Of a stretch of 64,000 bases of DNA, positions 38,391 through 48,594 are shown one piece after another. The notes below the pieces were generated by a model, which ran no database searches, had not been told where the DNA came from, and was given only the letters and a program-made list of their open reading frames with translations. Made by a program: the position numbers and the translations under genes. Position 1 is the first letter of the stretch. Every line of letters begins with the position of its first letter. Source of the DNA: Prochlorococcus marinus CUG1417 (GTDB taxonomy: Bacteria; Cyanobacteriota; Cyanobacteriia; PCC-6307; Cyanobiaceae); the NCBI RefSeq assembly GCF_017695975.1, contig NZ_JAAORN010000001.1:930001-994000 (forward strand), given 5' to 3'.

Positions 38391-39954
38391 CAATAAGCTT
38401 AAGATCACTCAACGAAATAATTCCTGCACCATTAAATATAGGTTTTGATATTTTATTTTGAGACCATGCTTTTTGAGAGGATATCCAAATAGGAATATAA
38501 GGGATTGAATTTGATGCTATTTTTTCAATTTCAAGAAGTTTTTCTAATCTTTTTATTCCTGTTGTTTTTTCACTTTCAAGAAATAACCTTTCCACTTTAT
38601 TAGATCCCCAAAAGCTACCGCTGTAAACTGATTCTCCTTTTTTACATATGCCATCAACTATTTCATTACAACTTAAAAGAGGGGTGAGATATGCTTCTGG
38701 ATCTGAATAAGCTCCAGTCCAATCGAGAATAACTGCTGTATAAATTCCTAAACTTAAATTTTTATAAACTGTTGTAGATTCAACCCCATTGAGTTCAATA
38801 TTAATACAATCATTCAAAGAATTTTTAATTTCTTCCTGCCATGTCAGGGCAATAAGCTTGTCAGCCGGTACATTCGATCTATAAGTAAGAGGTATTTTCA
38901 GAATATTTCCATTACAAAAATTTTCTTTTTGCAATAACCTTCTCACTTCTAAATAATCATATTTAGGCCACAGTTCTTGATTATCTTTTTTTAATATTGG
39001 AGGGATAATTGATCTAGATGGTTTCCTTAATCCATAACTCACTTTCTCACTAATTAATTTTCTATTAAGACTTTTTGCCAAAGCTAATCTCAAATTAAGG
39101 TTACTTAAGGGATAAGAACTAGTCTTAAGGCTTATAAAACTTAATTCAGTAAAAGGGCTATTACCTTCTTTAAACTGTTTATTTTTGCTTAAATTATTAA
39201 GACTTTTTCTCTGACTATCATCAATTGAATTTGATAAAAGCACGTCAATTTGTTTACTTTTTAAAGCCCCAAAAAGAGAAGATGAATTTGAATATCCCAC
39301 AAAATTAATTCCTTTATTTAAGGGTTTTTCACCCCAATAATTCAAATTTGGATCAATTGATTGAACTTCATTAGAAAAACTTTTTAGCACATACTTGCCA
39401 GTACCAACGAATTTTTCATTTAGAAACTTATCAGAATATTCTTTGTAAAAGGTAGGAGATATTGGAGTTAAATTTACTGATGTAAGTAAACCATTTAAAG
39501 AACTTGATGGTTTATTTAAATTTATTATGACTGAATATTCACTTGGTGTTTCTATTGATTTAATCTTATTTCCTAAAATATAATTCATAGTTCCAATTCT
39601 TTTGAATCTATCAAAAGTAAACTTTATAGCATTTGAGTTAAATGAAGTTCCATCGTGAAAAAAAACATTTTTTCTCAAATTGATAATTATTTGAAGTCCA
39701 TCCTTTGAAATAATTGGCATCCCAGAGGCCAATTCAGGTATTAATTCTCCTTCAGAATTTAATTCATATAATGTGTCTCCAAGTGAACTGATTAATTGAA
39801 TTGATTTAAGAGTATTGGCTCGAGCTGGATCTAAAGATTCAATCTTTCCAGAACTTGCTACTATGATTTTTTTTGATATTCTTTTTGAACCACAAGAACT
39901 CTGTAAAAAAGAAATTAATATAATAAAAATTGATAAAAGAACTTTTTTTTTCAT
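38383..39954 (-). CDS. peptide ABC transporter substrate-binding lipoprotein (DppA/OppA family)
   Basis: 523 aa from the ATG at 39954, chosen because it gives a proper lipoprotein signal (MKKKVLLSIFIILISFLQSS, then lipobox Cys21). The binding fold is SBP_bac_5: SLDPARANTLKSIQLISSLG, the RKNVFFHDGTSFNSNAIKFT signature (V.FHDG.p..A.dV.), then LNLRLALAKSLNRKLISEKV. Binds oligopeptides or another amphipathic ligand such as a nickel chelate. First gene of the pair with the DppB-like permease. Confidence 0.9.
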   Translation of the reverse strand: MKKKVLLSIFIILISFLQSSCGSKRISKKIIVASSGKIESLDPARANTLKSIQLISSLGDTLYELNSEGELIPELASGMPIISKDGLQIIINLRKNVFFHDGTSFNSNAIKFTFDRFKRIGTMNYILGNKIKSIETPSEYSVIINLNKPSSSLNGLLTSVNLTPISPTFYKEYSDKFLNEKFVGTGKYVLKSFSNEVQSIDPNLNYWGEKPLNKGINFVGYSNSSSLFGALKSKQIDVLLSNSIDDSQRKSLNNLSKNKQFKEGNSPFTELSFISLKTSSYPLSNLNLRLALAKSLNRKLISEKVSYGLRKPSRSIIPPILKKDNQELWPKYDYLEVRRLLQKENFCNGNILKIPLTYRSNVPADKLIALTWQEEIKNSLNDCINIELNGVESTTVYKNLSLGIYTAVILDWTGAYSDPEAYLTPLLSCNEIVDGICKKGESVYSGSFWGSNKVERLFLESEKTTGIKRLEKLLEIEKIASNSIPYIPIWISSQKAWSQNKISKPIFNGAGIISLSDLKLIDE

Positions 39955-39971
39955 ATTTTTTAAATAATAAA

Positions 39972-40223
39972 TTATTCTGAGTATTGTTTTGAACAAAAAA
40001 TTTGCAAGGTTATTTGACTTATTTCTAAAGCAAATGTTTTTTTAGAATCACAAGCAAAAGGCCACTCTCTCACCCAACAAATTTTTTTACCTATATTTAA
40101 ACCAATTATTTGAAAAGTCTTATTGCTATTTTTAATTCTTACACAAGCACCTTTGTAAAGGTTTTCAGAAGAAATTATATTATTTTTTTGATTTTTATTA
40201 CCTAATAGTTTTGAATGAATCAT
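39972..40223 (-). CDS. hypothetical protein
   Basis: 83 aa from the ATG at 40223 (MIHSKLLGNK); an upstream in-frame start at 40244 exists. Strand-rich, Cys-containing: YKGACVRIKNSNKTFQIIGL, KICWVREWPFACDSKKTFAL, and IFCSKQ at the end. The run KGACVRIKNS-x-x-FQIIG looks like an SH3-like beta barrel. No named family. Located 17 bp upstream of the substrate-binding lipoprotein gene. Confidence 0.6.
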   Translation of the reverse strand: MIHSKLLGNKNQKNNIISSENLYKGACVRIKNSNKTFQIIGLNIGKKICWVREWPFACDSKKTFALEISQITLQIFCSKQYSE

Positions 40224-40293
40224 TAAGGTTTTAAAAGCAAACACTTACTTTCTTCGGTTTAACAAGCTATGAAGAAATTTGCAAACTATTATT

Positions 40294-41595
40294 TTAAATA
40301 CAACTTAATTGACTTGCGATATTTTTAACTTCAGAAAGCGAATTTATTTGATCTTTCGATTTCTCAAAACTTCCATTATTCACCTCATGAGTTATAACAA
40401 CAATTTCGGCTTTATCCTCAGTTGCATCTAGTTGCACAATTGATTCGATTGATACATTATTATTACCAAAAATATCTCCAATCTTTCCTATTACGCCAGG
40501 ACTATCAAGACAGATAATTCTAAGGTAATTTTTTTTATTTATTAAAGAAGATTCTATGATATGACATTTTCTCCAGAAATCAAAAGATAGTAATGGATCA
40601 ACTGAATTATTATTTTTTTCTGACACGGCATGCAGATTTAATATATCTGATACTACTGATGCAGAAGTTGGACCTCTGCCTGCACCTGGACCATACAACA
40701 TTATTTCTCCAAGAGGATCAGCCTCTATCAATAATGCATTATTAACTCCCATAACTGTTGCCAATGGATGAGATTTTGGAATCAATGAAGGGCCTACCCA
40801 AATATTCAAAGCAAGTGAATCATTACTATTAATTTGTTGCCTTTCGGAAAGTGCCAAAAGTTTTATTTCAAATCCTAATTTATTCGCATATTCGATATCC
40901 TTTAAATTAATGCTACTAATGCCCTCTGAATGTATTTCGTCTCTTTTAATTTTCCCCCCAAATGCGAGTTCACTAAGAATAGAAATCTTATCAGCAGCGT
41001 CATGTCCCTCAACATCTGCAGTTGGATCAAATTCTGCATAACCAAGACTTTGCGCCAATTTTAACGTTTCCTTATAATCAGCTTTTTCATTTGCCATCTT
41101 TGAAAGAATAAAATTTGTTGTGCCATTTATTATCCCAACCATTTTTTTTATGCAGTTACTCTTTAATGATCTTTTTAATGGTTCAATTATTGGAATCCCT
41201 CCGCAGACTGCTGCCTCTGACAGTATATAAACTCCTTCCTTAGCAGCAGTTTTGTATATTTCTTCTCCATATCTTGCAATGACTGCTTTATTTGCTGTGA
41301 CAACAGATTTGCCTGATTTTAATGATCGTAGAATAATATCTTTCGCTAAATCAACCCCTCCCATTACTTCAACAATTACATCTATGGAGGGGTCATTAAT
41401 TAATTCAAATGGATCATCCGTTAGTAAATTATTATCTAGCTCAACATCCCTTTTTTTACTGAGATCTTTAACTGCTATTTTTACAATTTCTATTTCTTCT
41501 AGAATTGGATGTGAATCAATTTCAGAACTTAATATTTTATAAATTCCTGAACCTACAGTTCCAAAACCTACTATGCCAATTTTGCATTTTCTCAT
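40294..41595 (-). CDS. hom: homoserine dehydrogenase
   Basis: 433 aa. NAD(P)-binding domain GIVGFGTVGSGIYKIL (7-22), SVVTANKAVIARYG (active region), the catalytic-domain block GIINGTTNFILSKMANEKAD, EFDPTADVEGHDAADKISIL, and a C-terminal ACT domain (DSPGVIGKIGDIFGNNNVSI) that makes feedback control by threonine likely. It reduces aspartate semialdehyde to homoserine. The reading frame is intact and of normal length. Confidence 0.95.
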   Translation of the reverse strand: MRKCKIGIVGFGTVGSGIYKILSSEIDSHPILEEIEIVKIAVKDLSKKRDVELDNNLLTDDPFELINDPSIDVIVEVMGGVDLAKDIILRSLKSGKSVVTANKAVIARYGEEIYKTAAKEGVYILSEAAVCGGIPIIEPLKRSLKSNCIKKMVGIINGTTNFILSKMANEKADYKETLKLAQSLGYAEFDPTADVEGHDAADKISILSELAFGGKIKRDEIHSEGISSINLKDIEYANKLGFEIKLLALSERQQINSNDSLALNIWVGPSLIPKSHPLATVMGVNNALLIEADPLGEIMLYGPGAGRGPTSASVVSDILNLHAVSEKNNNSVDPLLSFDFWRKCHIIESSLINKKNYLRIICLDSPGVIGKIGDIFGNNNVSIESIVQLDATEDKAEIVVITHEVNNGSFEKSKDQINSLSEVKNIASQLSCI

Positions 41596-41639
41596 TTTTT
41601 ATTTCTTATTACTTTGAGTTTAATTTTATATTATTAGAC

Positions 41640-42059
41640 CTACAAAAATTCATGTGCTTGAGACTGCATTTTCAATAAAATGTTTAAAAAACCATTTGAT
41701 CGAGAAGGAGTTAAGCTTTTTTTCAAACCAGTATCTTCTATAAATTTCTTATCTATTTCAACAACTTCATTTGGTGTTAACTCATTTAATCCACTAATTA
41801 GAAATGCCAACAAACCCTTTGTTATTAGAGCATCAGAATATCCTTCCCAAAATAATTTACCGGCTTTGATAGTTGCCTTAACAAAAACTTCTGAAACGCA
41901 CCCCTTAACCTTATTTTCTTCAACTAAGATCTTACTATCTGGTTCATTCAATTTTTTGCCTAACCACAAAATGTATTCATATTTTCTTTTTGGATCTTCC
42001 GATTTCTTCAACTTTTCAACTAATTTTGATAAGTTATTGTATTTTTCTTGGTTTTCCAT
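41640..42059 (-). CDS. sufE: SufE-like sulfur acceptor protein
   Basis: 139 aa from the ATG at 42059 (MENQEKYNNL), preferred because it removes 16 residues with no family match. SufE signature: YEYILWLGKKL, the Cys in NKVKGCVSEVFV (catalytic Cys that receives persulfide from SufS), GYSDALITKGLLAFLISGLN. It stimulates the cysteine desulfurase SufS in Fe-S assembly. Follows the 5-formyl-THF cyclo-ligase gene on the same strand (40 bp gap). Confidence 0.9.
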   Translation of the reverse strand: MENQEKYNNLSKLVEKLKKSEDPKRKYEYILWLGKKLNEPDSKILVEENKVKGCVSEVFVKATIKAGKLFWEGYSDALITKGLLAFLISGLNELTPNEVVEIDKKFIEDTGLKKSLTPSRSNGFLNILLKMQSQAHEFL

Positions 42060-42099
42060 TTTTTTAAAAACTATTAATAGACCGCCCGTTGATCTCTTA

Positions 42100-42657
42100 T
42101 TATACAAGTATTTCTTTTTCTGTGATAAAGCCTGATAAAGGGATATCCCACTCAGCTCTGGTTAATGGAATCGTACTGACACAATTGGAAGTTAAGACTC
42201 CTATGCATGGAACATTTCTCCAATTTTTATCTTTTCTTAATTTATCAAAATAACCTCCTCCATAACCTAATCTTATTAAATTTTTATCCACAGAAAGACA
42301 TGGAACAAGAATCATACTTATTTGATTATGACTTAATGCAAAAGAGTCATTTGGACTTAGTATCCCTTCAGAGTCTTTCGTAAGAAGTCTTCCATCCCAT
42401 GGATAAAATAACAACTCTTTTTTATCTTTACATCTGGGCAAAGCTAAAGAAAATTTTTCCTTAAGACTTCTAATATCTACTTCATTTTTTAGAGGCCAAT
42501 ATATAGCTATATAACCAATTTTTTTATATTCCTTAAGAAATGAATCAACATATAATTTTACATTTTTTTCTACATTTTCTTTTTGATTAAGGGAAATCTC
42601 ATTTCTAAGTTTTCTAAAGGTATCCCTCTCCAATTTCTTTCTTTCAAAGATAGTCAT
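42100..42657 (-). CDS. 5-formyltetrahydrofolate cyclo-ligase
   Basis: 185 aa, standard length. Conserved blocks: IGYIAIYWPLKNEVDIRSL, the ATP/folate-site motif MILVPCLSVDKNLIRLGYGG and GGGYFDKLRKDKNW, and the C-terminal TRAEWDIPLSGF. It recycles 5-formyl-THF to 5,10-methenyl-THF with ATP. Operon-like position between ruvC and sufE (9 bp to ruvC). Confidence 0.93.
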   Translation of the reverse strand: MTIFERKKLERDTFRKLRNEISLNQKENVEKNVKLYVDSFLKEYKKIGYIAIYWPLKNEVDIRSLKEKFSLALPRCKDKKELLFYPWDGRLLTKDSEGILSPNDSFALSHNQISMILVPCLSVDKNLIRLGYGGGYFDKLRKDKNWRNVPCIGVLTSNCVSTIPLTRAEWDIPLSGFITEKEILV

Positions 42658-42666
42658 ATTTAATCT

Positions 42667-43140
42667 TCAGTTGAAGCCTTCTTCATTAAGTTTTGTGAGT
42701 GCTATAGCCAGTGCATCTGCCGAATCGTCAGGTTTTGGAGGTTTTTTAAGTTTTAGGTCATACATAACCGCATCAAGAACTTCTTTCTTAGAGGCCTTTC
42801 CAGACCCAGCAATAGTTAACTTTATCTGAGCGGGGGAATATTCACTAACATGAATTTTTTTAGAGGCCAGTACCATCATAATTACTCCTCTAGCCTGCAC
42901 AACACTTATAGTAGTGCTTGATCTATAAAAGAAAAACTTTTCTACTGCTGCTATATTTGGATTCCAATAATTTATTAATTCACTAAGATCTTTGAATATC
43001 TCATAAAGTCTATCTTCTTCTTTTTTATTTTTTCCCGTCTCAATAACTCCACAATCTAATAAAATCTTTTTTTCATTTTTTACTTCAATAATTCCATACC
43101 CAACTCTCGCCAATCCAGGGTCAATCCCAATAATTCTCAC
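42667..43140 (-). CDS. ruvC: Holliday-junction resolvase RuvC
   Basis: 157 aa. Acidic active site: Asp7 in [18 protein letters not shown], Glu in [20 protein letters not shown], and the C-terminal [14 protein letters not shown] Asp pair. It cuts four-way junctions made by RuvAB. Same strand and only 5 bp from chlI. Confidence 0.95.
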   Translation of the reverse strand: MRIIGIDPGLARVGYGIIEVKNEKKILLDCGVIETGKNKKEEDRLYEIFKDLSELINYWNPNIAAVEKFFFYRSSTTISVVQARGVIMMVLASKKIHVSEYSPAQIKLTIAGSGKASKKEVLDAVMYDLKLKKPPKPDDSADALAIALTKLNEEGFN

Positions 43141-43145
43141 TATAA

Positions 43146-44234
43146 TTAAGCTTCTGCAGTTAATTGGAATTTTGAAAGATTTTCTTTTTCATCTAAGTCA
43201 AATACTTTACAAAAAGCTTGAATAACTCTTTCCCCTGAATCAACTTGTTCTAATGGATCTTTTCTAAGGCGATGTCTTAACGAACAAGAAATAACCCTTG
43301 CTATATCATCTTCTTGCACTTCGGTTCTTCCCTCAAAGGCTGCGATCGCCCTAGCGGAACGATTTGTTACTATATCTCCACGTAACCCATCAACATCCAG
43401 TTCTCCGCAAATTGCAGAAATATTTAATCTAAGATCATCATCCATTTGAACAGAACTCAAAATTTCTTGAGCTTTAACAACCTTTAATTGTAGTTCATCT
43501 TGTTGTTTCTCCACACTCAATGAAAACTCATCAGGATTATCGTCAAAGGATGTCCTTTGATCTACTACTTGAACTCTTAATTCAGCGTCTCTAACGGTCT
43601 TAACCTCAACGCTCATTCCGAACCTGTCTAATAACTGAGGCCTTAATTCCCCTTCTTCTGGATTTCCTGAGCCAATAAGAACAAACCTAGCAGGATGGCG
43701 AACTGAAACCCCCTCTCTCTCAACTGTATTCCACCCAGAAGCAGCAGAATCTAAAAGTACATCCACCAAATGATCATCAAGCAAATTAACTTCATCAACA
43801 TACAGTAATCCCCTATTAGCCTTTGCTAATAACCCTGGTTCAAATGCCTTAACACCTTCACTCAAAGCCTTCTCTATATCTATAGTTCCACAAAGTCTGT
43901 CTTCAGTAGCCCCTAAAGGCAAATCAACCATAGGCACTTGTTTTTTAATGCTCTCTAGATTCTCTCCTTGAACAATTTTTTCTAAAACTTCTTTGCTCTG
44001 TAAATCAGGATCACTTAAGGAACTATTATATGGGTCATCTTTAACAACATCTATTGCAGGCAATAAATCAGCTAAGGCTCTGATGGTAGTAGACTTTCCA
44101 GTACCTCTGTCACCCATTATCATCACTCCTCCTATTCTTGGATCAATAACATTTAACAAAAGAGCTAATTTCATTTCTTCTTGGCCAATTACAGCTGTAA
44201 AAGGAAAAACTCTTCTTTTCTTTGTTGTAGTCAC
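43146..44234 (-). CDS. chlI: magnesium chelatase subunit ChlI
   Basis: 362 aa AAA+ ATPase. Walker [10 protein letters not shown] (41-49), the ChlI insert around [20 protein letters not shown], Walker [15 protein letters not shown], sensor [20 protein letters not shown] with the sensor arginine region RFGMSVEV, and C-terminal RIVSC-like [20 protein letters not shown]. With ChlD and ChlH it inserts Mg into protoporphyrin IX, the first step of (divinyl)chlorophyll synthesis. Confidence 0.97.
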   Translation of the reverse strand: MTTTKKRRVFPFTAVIGQEEMKLALLLNVIDPRIGGVMIMGDRGTGKSTTIRALADLLPAIDVVKDDPYNSSLSDPDLQSKEVLEKIVQGENLESIKKQVPMVDLPLGATEDRLCGTIDIEKALSEGVKAFEPGLLAKANRGLLYVDEVNLLDDHLVDVLLDSAASGWNTVEREGVSVRHPARFVLIGSGNPEEGELRPQLLDRFGMSVEVKTVRDAELRVQVVDQRTSFDDNPDEFSLSVEKQQDELQLKVVKAQEILSSVQMDDDLRLNISAICGELDVDGLRGDIVTNRSARAIAAFEGRTEVQEDDIARVISCSLRHRLRKDPLEQVDSGERVIQAFCKVFDLDEKENLSKFQLTAEA

Positions 44235-44347
44235 AGTGCTAGTTTTCTTAAATATTCAAATAATCAATAGATGTTACTTCAGAAAATGTTTTTAGTAAAT
44301 ATCCTCATTAAATTTAAACTACAGAAAAAGAAAATTTAATTTAAAAG

Positions 44348-45100
44348 TTACTGATTTTTTTTTGAATTATTCAAAAACCATTTTATTTGATGGACAATTC
44401 CTCTTAAAACATTTATTTCGTGCGTTGATGTATTTGCCCTTAAAATAAAATTTTTAAATTTATTTATTTTTGCCCTTGAGGTATGTTCTAAGAGATATCC
44501 AACTCTTAAAAGCATTTCCTCTATCTCCAAGAATGAATCATGAATTTGTTTTGATGATGCAAGATTAAAAACTTCTAATTCCTTCTTAAACTTTTTTTTA
44601 GAAGACTTATTTAATTCATACAAAACTATTGAAACTGCATGAGAAAGATTTAAAGAAGGATTATTTAGAGAAGTTGGGATATTAAAAGTCTTATTTGCCA
44701 GAAGTAATTCGTTATTAGTTAAACCTCTATCTTCTCTACCAAATATAATTGCTAAATTATTTATTTTTTTAAAAGATATAGTCCAATTAAATATATCTTC
44801 AGAAGATTCAAAAAATGAATCTTTGCTCATATCAATCCTTCCATTAGAAGCGAGAACTAAATCACAATCAAAAATTGCTTTTTCAAGATTATCAAAAATC
44901 TTACAATGATTAAGAAATTTTTGACCTTTAAGAGCCATTTTTTTTGCTTCTAAAGAAAATATATCGCATTTTGGAGAAACAATTCTTAATTCATCAACTT
45001 CAAAGTTGGAGCATAATCTGGCAATGCTCCCTACATTTAAAGGGCCATTTGGTTCAACTAATATTACCTTTAAATTTGAAAAATTCTTCTCCAAAATCAT
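44348..45100 (-). CDS. TrmH-family (TrmJ-like) tRNA methyltransferase
   Basis: 250 aa. SPOUT fold motifs: NVGSIARLCSNFEVDELRIV (22-41, motif 1), LAIIFGREDRGLTNNELL (motif 2), and NPSLNLSHAVSIVLYELNKS (motif 3, knot). This pattern fits TrmJ (Nm32 in tRNA) or the related RsmB-like TrmH family; the C-terminal helical tail favours TrmJ. It overlaps the cytochrome gene stop by 4 bp (ATGA), so translationally coupled. Confidence 0.88.
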   Translation of the reverse strand: MILEKNFSNLKVILVEPNGPLNVGSIARLCSNFEVDELRIVSPKCDIFSLEAKKMALKGQKFLNHCKIFDNLEKAIFDCDLVLASNGRIDMSKDSFFESSEDIFNWTISFKKINNLAIIFGREDRGLTNNELLLANKTFNIPTSLNNPSLNLSHAVSIVLYELNKSSKKKFKKELEVFNLASSKQIHDSFLEIEEMLLRVGYLLEHTSRAKINKFKNFILRANTSTHEINVLRGIVHQIKWFLNNSKKNQ

Positions 45101-45483
45101 TCAAGGCTATGAAGATACTTTAATAAATTGGACATATTTAGTGGATCAATTTCAAAACTTGGCATGGGAGGAGTAAGGCCACCCGTAACTTGTTTAATTA
45201 TCTGTTCATCGCTCATACGTTGAGTTATTGAATGTAAGTCAGGACCCACTAATCCTCTTGCTGATATCCCATGGCATCCAACACAATTTATCTTAAAAAT
45301 AGAATCGCCTACCTTAGCAGATCCATTAAGCTCAAGAGTTTTAATAATATATTTGTTTTTTTCACGATGATTCACGAAAAATATTGAAAAAAATATCAAT
45401 AAAAACGTTAAAACAATAAAAAAATTTTTCAATAAGTCTCTTTTAAAGTCTTTTTCTGCTGCAGATGATGAAGAAGTTGACAC
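45097..45483 (-). CDS. cytM: cytochrome cM-type c-type cytochrome
   Basis: 128 aa. N-terminal membrane anchor (about 21-37), then one class-I haem domain with CVGCH at 67-71 and the distal Met107 in LTPPMPSF. The spacing [20 protein letters not shown] and [20 protein letters not shown] fits cyanobacterial CytM, a membrane-bound single-haem cytochrome on the donor side of photosynthetic/respiratory electron flow. The ATG at 45483 leaves a polar Ser-rich leader. Confidence 0.88.
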   Translation of the reverse strand: MSTSSSSAAEKDFKRDLLKNFFIVLTFLLIFFSIFFVNHREKNKYIIKTLELNGSAKVGDSIFKINCVGCHGISARGLVGPDLHSITQRMSDEQIIKQVTGGLTPPMPSFEIDPLNMSNLLKYLHSLE

Positions 45484-45538
45484 AAAAAATATTCTCTATG
45501 TAACAATTGTGAATAAGAAATTAAAAAAAGGCAAAAAA

Positions 45539-45658
45539 ATGATCGAGCCTCTTCTTTGTGGAATTGTTTTAGGGTTAGTACCAATAACTCTTCTTGGTTT
45601 ATTCGTTAGTGCATGGAATCAATACAGAAGAGGTTCAGGAATGTTGGACATTGATTAA
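45539..45658 (+). CDS. petG: cytochrome b6f complex subunit PetG
   Basis: 39 aa, ATG 45539 to TAA 45656-45658. [20 protein letters not shown] then [19 protein letters not shown] is the PetG signature (MIEPLL-GIVLGL, single helix, QYRRG). PetG is needed for assembly of cytochrome b6f. Its last 24 bp overlap the convergent rsmD stop. Surrounded by minus-strand genes, so it has its own promoter. Confidence 0.95.
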   Translation: MIEPLLCGIVLGLVPITLLGLFVSAWNQYRRGSGMLDID

Positions 45659-46234
45659 GAATGTTAATCTTGACTGTCCATAATCTCTAACATCTATAGT
45701 TTCCCACAAAGTACTTTTTTTAATAAATAGATTTGGAGAATGTTCACAAATAACTATCGAATCTTTTTTTAAAATATTGCAATTAAATAATTGATTTAAA
45801 ACTAATTCATGGAAATCCACATTGTAAGGAGGATCTAAATAAACAAAATCAAATTTTAAATTGTTTAAATCAATATATCTTGATGATAAGTTTCTCTCAT
45901 AGTTGGGTTTTGTCCATTTCAAAACGTCTTTACAAATCACTTCGATATCATTAATCCTATTCTCGGTATTCTCCAACGAGAGTAAATTTTCTAAGCAAAT
46001 TTTTGAGTTGATTTTGTTTTTCTCAATTGCAATTATTTTGCTTGCCCCGTGGTTATAAGCTTCACAAGATACGACTCCTGTTCCACTAAATAAATCTAAC
46101 CAGTTACTATCTTCAACTCTATTTTTCAATATATTAAATATGGCCTCTCTCACTTTCAAAGTTGTAGGTCTTGTAAAACTATTATTTGGACTTTGGAGTT
46201 TTTTACCACCTATTAATCTTAAGTTAGTCTTCAT
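45635..46234 (-). CDS. rsmD: 16S rRNA (guanine966-N2)-methyltransferase RsmD
   Basis: 199 aa. Class-I SAM fold: [20 protein letters not shown], then motif [21 protein letters not shown], the acidic loop [19 protein letters not shown], and catalytic YLDPPYN (DPPY). It methylates N2 of G966 in 16S rRNA. Converges with petG (24-bp overlap). Confidence 0.93.
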   Translation of the reverse strand: MKTNLRLIGGKKLQSPNNSFTRPTTLKVREAIFNILKNRVEDSNWLDLFSGTGVVSCEAYNHGASKIIAIEKNKINSKICLENLLSLENTENRINDIEVICKDVLKWTKPNYERNLSSRYIDLNNLKFDFVYLDPPYNVDFHELVLNQLFNCNILKKDSIVICEHSPNLFIKKSTLWETIDVRDYGQSRLTFLINVQHS

Positions 46235-46247
46235 CCCTAAGCAGCTG

Positions 46248-46865
46248 TTATTGAATATTACTCAGCCATCTTCTCAAAAGTTTTTCACCGGTTTTGCCAG
46301 ATTTTTCCGGATGAAATTGACAGGCCAATAAATTATCATTCTCAATCATTGCAGTTAATTTTTCAGAGCCATAATCAACCTGAGCTGCAATAATATTTAA
46401 GTCATCTGGGATTGCATGATAGGAATGTACAAAATAGACCCAATTATTAAATTCTTCAATCCCAAGTAAGGTATTTTCCTTTGTAGGTAAAAGTTGGCAC
46501 CAACCCATGTGTGGGATTCTTTGGTTAACAATATTAGGTATTTTTTGTATTTTTCCTTTTAAAATTCCCAGTCCTTGAACTTTTCCTTCATCACTAGATT
46601 CAAAAAGGAGTTGGAGACCTAAACATATCCCAAAAAAGGATTTTCCACTTTTAATCCAATTTTTCAAATCAGTTATCAAATCAGTACTTATGAGATTATT
46701 CATTGCTGGATCAAATGCTCCAACCCCGGGAAGTATTATCGCCTTACAAAGCTTGGAATCATTAAAGTTTTTAATTAATATAATTTCTTCTCCAAGACTT
46801 TCTAGAGATTTTGTTACAGAATGAATGTTACCCATTCCATAGTCTATTAGCCCAATTTTATGCAA
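46248..46865 (-). CDS. hisH: imidazole glycerol phosphate synthase glutaminase subunit HisH
   Basis: 205 aa class-I glutamine amidotransferase. PGVGAF oxyanion strand (46-51), nucleophile Cys81 in FFGICLGLQLLFES, and the C-terminal His-x-Glu in CQFHPEKSGKTG. With HisF it makes imidazole glycerol phosphate and AICAR. It lies between trxA and rsmD on the same strand (11 bp to trxA, 13 bp to rsmD). Confidence 0.96.
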   Translation of the reverse strand: MHKIGLIDYGMGNIHSVTKSLESLGEEIILIKNFNDSKLCKAIILPGVGAFDPAMNNLISTDLITDLKNWIKSGKSFFGICLGLQLLFESSDEGKVQGLGILKGKIQKIPNIVNQRIPHMGWCQLLPTKENTLLGIEEFNNWVYFVHSYHAIPDDLNIIAAQVDYGSEKLTAMIENDNLLACQFHPEKSGKTGEKLLRRWLSNIQ

Positions 46866-46876
46866 AGCTTTTAAAT

Positions 46877-47200
46877 TTATAAATGCTTAGTTAAAGTGCT
46901 CGAAAGAGTTGCTTTTGGAACAGCGCCAACAACGGTATCAACCTTTTGACCTCCTTTAAAGATCATTAATGTAGGAATACTTCTAATTCCGTATTGACTA
47001 GCTACATTTGGATTCTCATCGGTATTTAATTTAAAAACTTTAATTTTCCCTTCAAAGTCTTTTGAGATTTCTTCTACAACTGGAGCGACCATTCTACATG
47101 GACCGCACCATGGTGCCCAAAAATCAACCAATACTGGCAGATCACTTTGCAATACATCCTTGTCAAATGAAGAATCAGTTACGGCTGGAGCTGATGACAT
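46877..47200 (-). CDS. trxA: thioredoxin TrxA (m-type)
   Basis: 107 aa. Active site WCGPC at 31-35, with buried Asp (VLVDFWAP), cis-Pro in [10 protein letters not shown], and the final SSTLTKHL. A standard dithiol thioredoxin. Same strand as hisH and rsmD. The sRNA Yfr1 lies in the gap upstream, the genomic neighbourhood known for Prochlorococcus. Confidence 0.96.
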   Translation of the reverse strand: MSSAPAVTDSSFDKDVLQSDLPVLVDFWAPWCGPCRMVAPVVEEISKDFEGKIKVFKLNTDENPNVASQYGIRSIPTLMIFKGGQKVDTVVGAVPKATLSSTLTKHL

Positions 47201-47291
47201 AATTTAAGTATTCCTTTTTGAAAATTTAGCAGGCAATTCTTTTAAGTGATGATTTCATTACAGATTAAATAATATAAGTAACAAAATATCT

Positions 47292-47346
47292 AAAAAAGCC
47301 CGATTAATCGGGCGATTTAGTGTGTGAGGAGTATGGGGTTTCCCCC
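47292..47346 (-). ncRNA. yfr1: Yfr1 sRNA
   Basis: The minus strand gives, 5' to 3': a GGGGGAAACCCC hairpin, the ultraconserved single-stranded ACTCCTCACAC (47332-47322), and a terminator hairpin GCCCGATTAATCGGGC with six U (47297-47292). Length about 55 nt and position between the trxA and guaB genes match Prochlorococcus Yfr1. It controls mRNAs by pairing through the 11-nt motif, including outer-membrane porin messages. Confidence 0.95.
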
Positions 47347-47430
47347 ATTATTTAATAATAACTCCTAATTAGAAAAATTTTCAAATTTAATACTTAATTC
47401 ACTAAGGATTTATAATTTGCTCTAAGTAAA

Positions 47431-48594
47431 CTACTTACCCATCCCAAGCTGCTGAGCTTTTTGATAAACCTTACCTTCTGTAAGAAGCGATGGTGCGATA
47501 ACTATTTCAACTTCTTGCATTTCTTTAATATTTTTTGCCCCAAGAGTACTCATTGAAGTTCTGATAGCCCCTAATAAATTATGTGTCCCATCATCAAGCA
47601 AGGCAGGGCCTTTAATTATTCTTTCTAAGGATCCTGTAGAACCAACTTCGATTCTTGTGCCCCTTGGCAAAACTGGACTTGGAGTGGCCATACCCCAGTG
47701 AAAGCCTTTGCCTGGAGCGTTTGAGGATTTAGCTATTGGGGATCCAATCATTACAGCATCTGCTCCACATGCTAAACATTTACAGATATCTCCGCCAGTA
47801 ACAATTCCTCCATCACCAATGATAGGAATATAACGACCACTTTCTTTAAAGTAATCATTTCTTGCCGCACTACAATCAGCAATTGCAGTCGCTTGAGGGA
47901 TTCCAATCCCCAATACTCCTCTTGATGTACAAGCCGCTCCAGGTCCTATCCCAACCATCAATCCTGCGACTCCAGCATCCATAAGAAGTTTTGCAACTTC
48001 GTAAGTAACACAATTACCCGCTACGACTGGGACATTCATAGATTGACAGAGATCTTTAATATTTAAGGTTTCCTTACCTTCCATACCAAGATGTTCAGTG
48101 GAAACAACTGTTCCTTGAAGAAAAAATAAATCTATTTTGGAATGATTAAGTGTTTCTTTAAACTTAATGGCGGCTTGAGGAGTCCCACTAAAAGCTGCTA
48201 TACCTCCTCTTTCTTTCACCTCATTTATTCTTTGTACAATCAATCCCTCCTTGACCGGTTCACTGTATATTTTCTGCATTAATGGTACAAAATCATTCTT
48301 CCCGACTGATGCTATTTGGTTCAATATTTCATCAGGATTTTCATATCGTGTTTGTATGCCCTCCATATTAATAACCCCTAGGGACCCTAATTTTGTGAGC
48401 TCTACAGCCGTATTGACATCGACAACACTATCCATCGCACTAGCGACTATCGGAACTTCTCTTTTGAAATCACCTATTGACCAGGAAGGATCAGTCAAAT
48501 CGTAATCGAGTGTTCTATTACCAGGGACTAAAGCTATTTCATCGATGCCAAAAGCCCGTCTGACTTTTTTATTTAAACCAAGTTCAATATTCAC
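47431..48594 (-). CDS. guaB3: GuaB3-type IMP dehydrogenase-related protein
   Basis: 387 aa TIM barrel without the CBS (Bateman) domain normally found in GuaB. Conserved blocks: DYDLTDPSWSIGDFKREVPI start, VASAMDSVVDVNTAVEL, and the catalytic-cysteine loop GPGAACTSRGVLGIGIPQ (Cys222), then IIGDGGIVTGGDICKCLACG. Start and length fit the cyanobacterial GuaB3 family, which makes XMP from IMP or acts beside GuaB. Usually called guaB in Prochlorococcus genomes. Divergent from gyrA across 179 bp. Confidence 0.85.
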   Translation of the reverse strand: MNIELGLNKKVRRAFGIDEIALVPGNRTLDYDLTDPSWSIGDFKREVPIVASAMDSVVDVNTAVELTKLGSLGVINMEGIQTRYENPDEILNQIASVGKNDFVPLMQKIYSEPVKEGLIVQRINEVKERGGIAAFSGTPQAAIKFKETLNHSKIDLFFLQGTVVSTEHLGMEGKETLNIKDLCQSMNVPVVAGNCVTYEVAKLLMDAGVAGLMVGIGPGAACTSRGVLGIGIPQATAIADCSAARNDYFKESGRYIPIIGDGGIVTGGDICKCLACGADAVMIGSPIAKSSNAPGKGFHWGMATPSPVLPRGTRIEVGSTGSLERIIKGPALLDDGTHNLLGAIRTSMSTLGAKNIKEMQEVEIVIAPSLLTEGKVYQKAQQLGMGK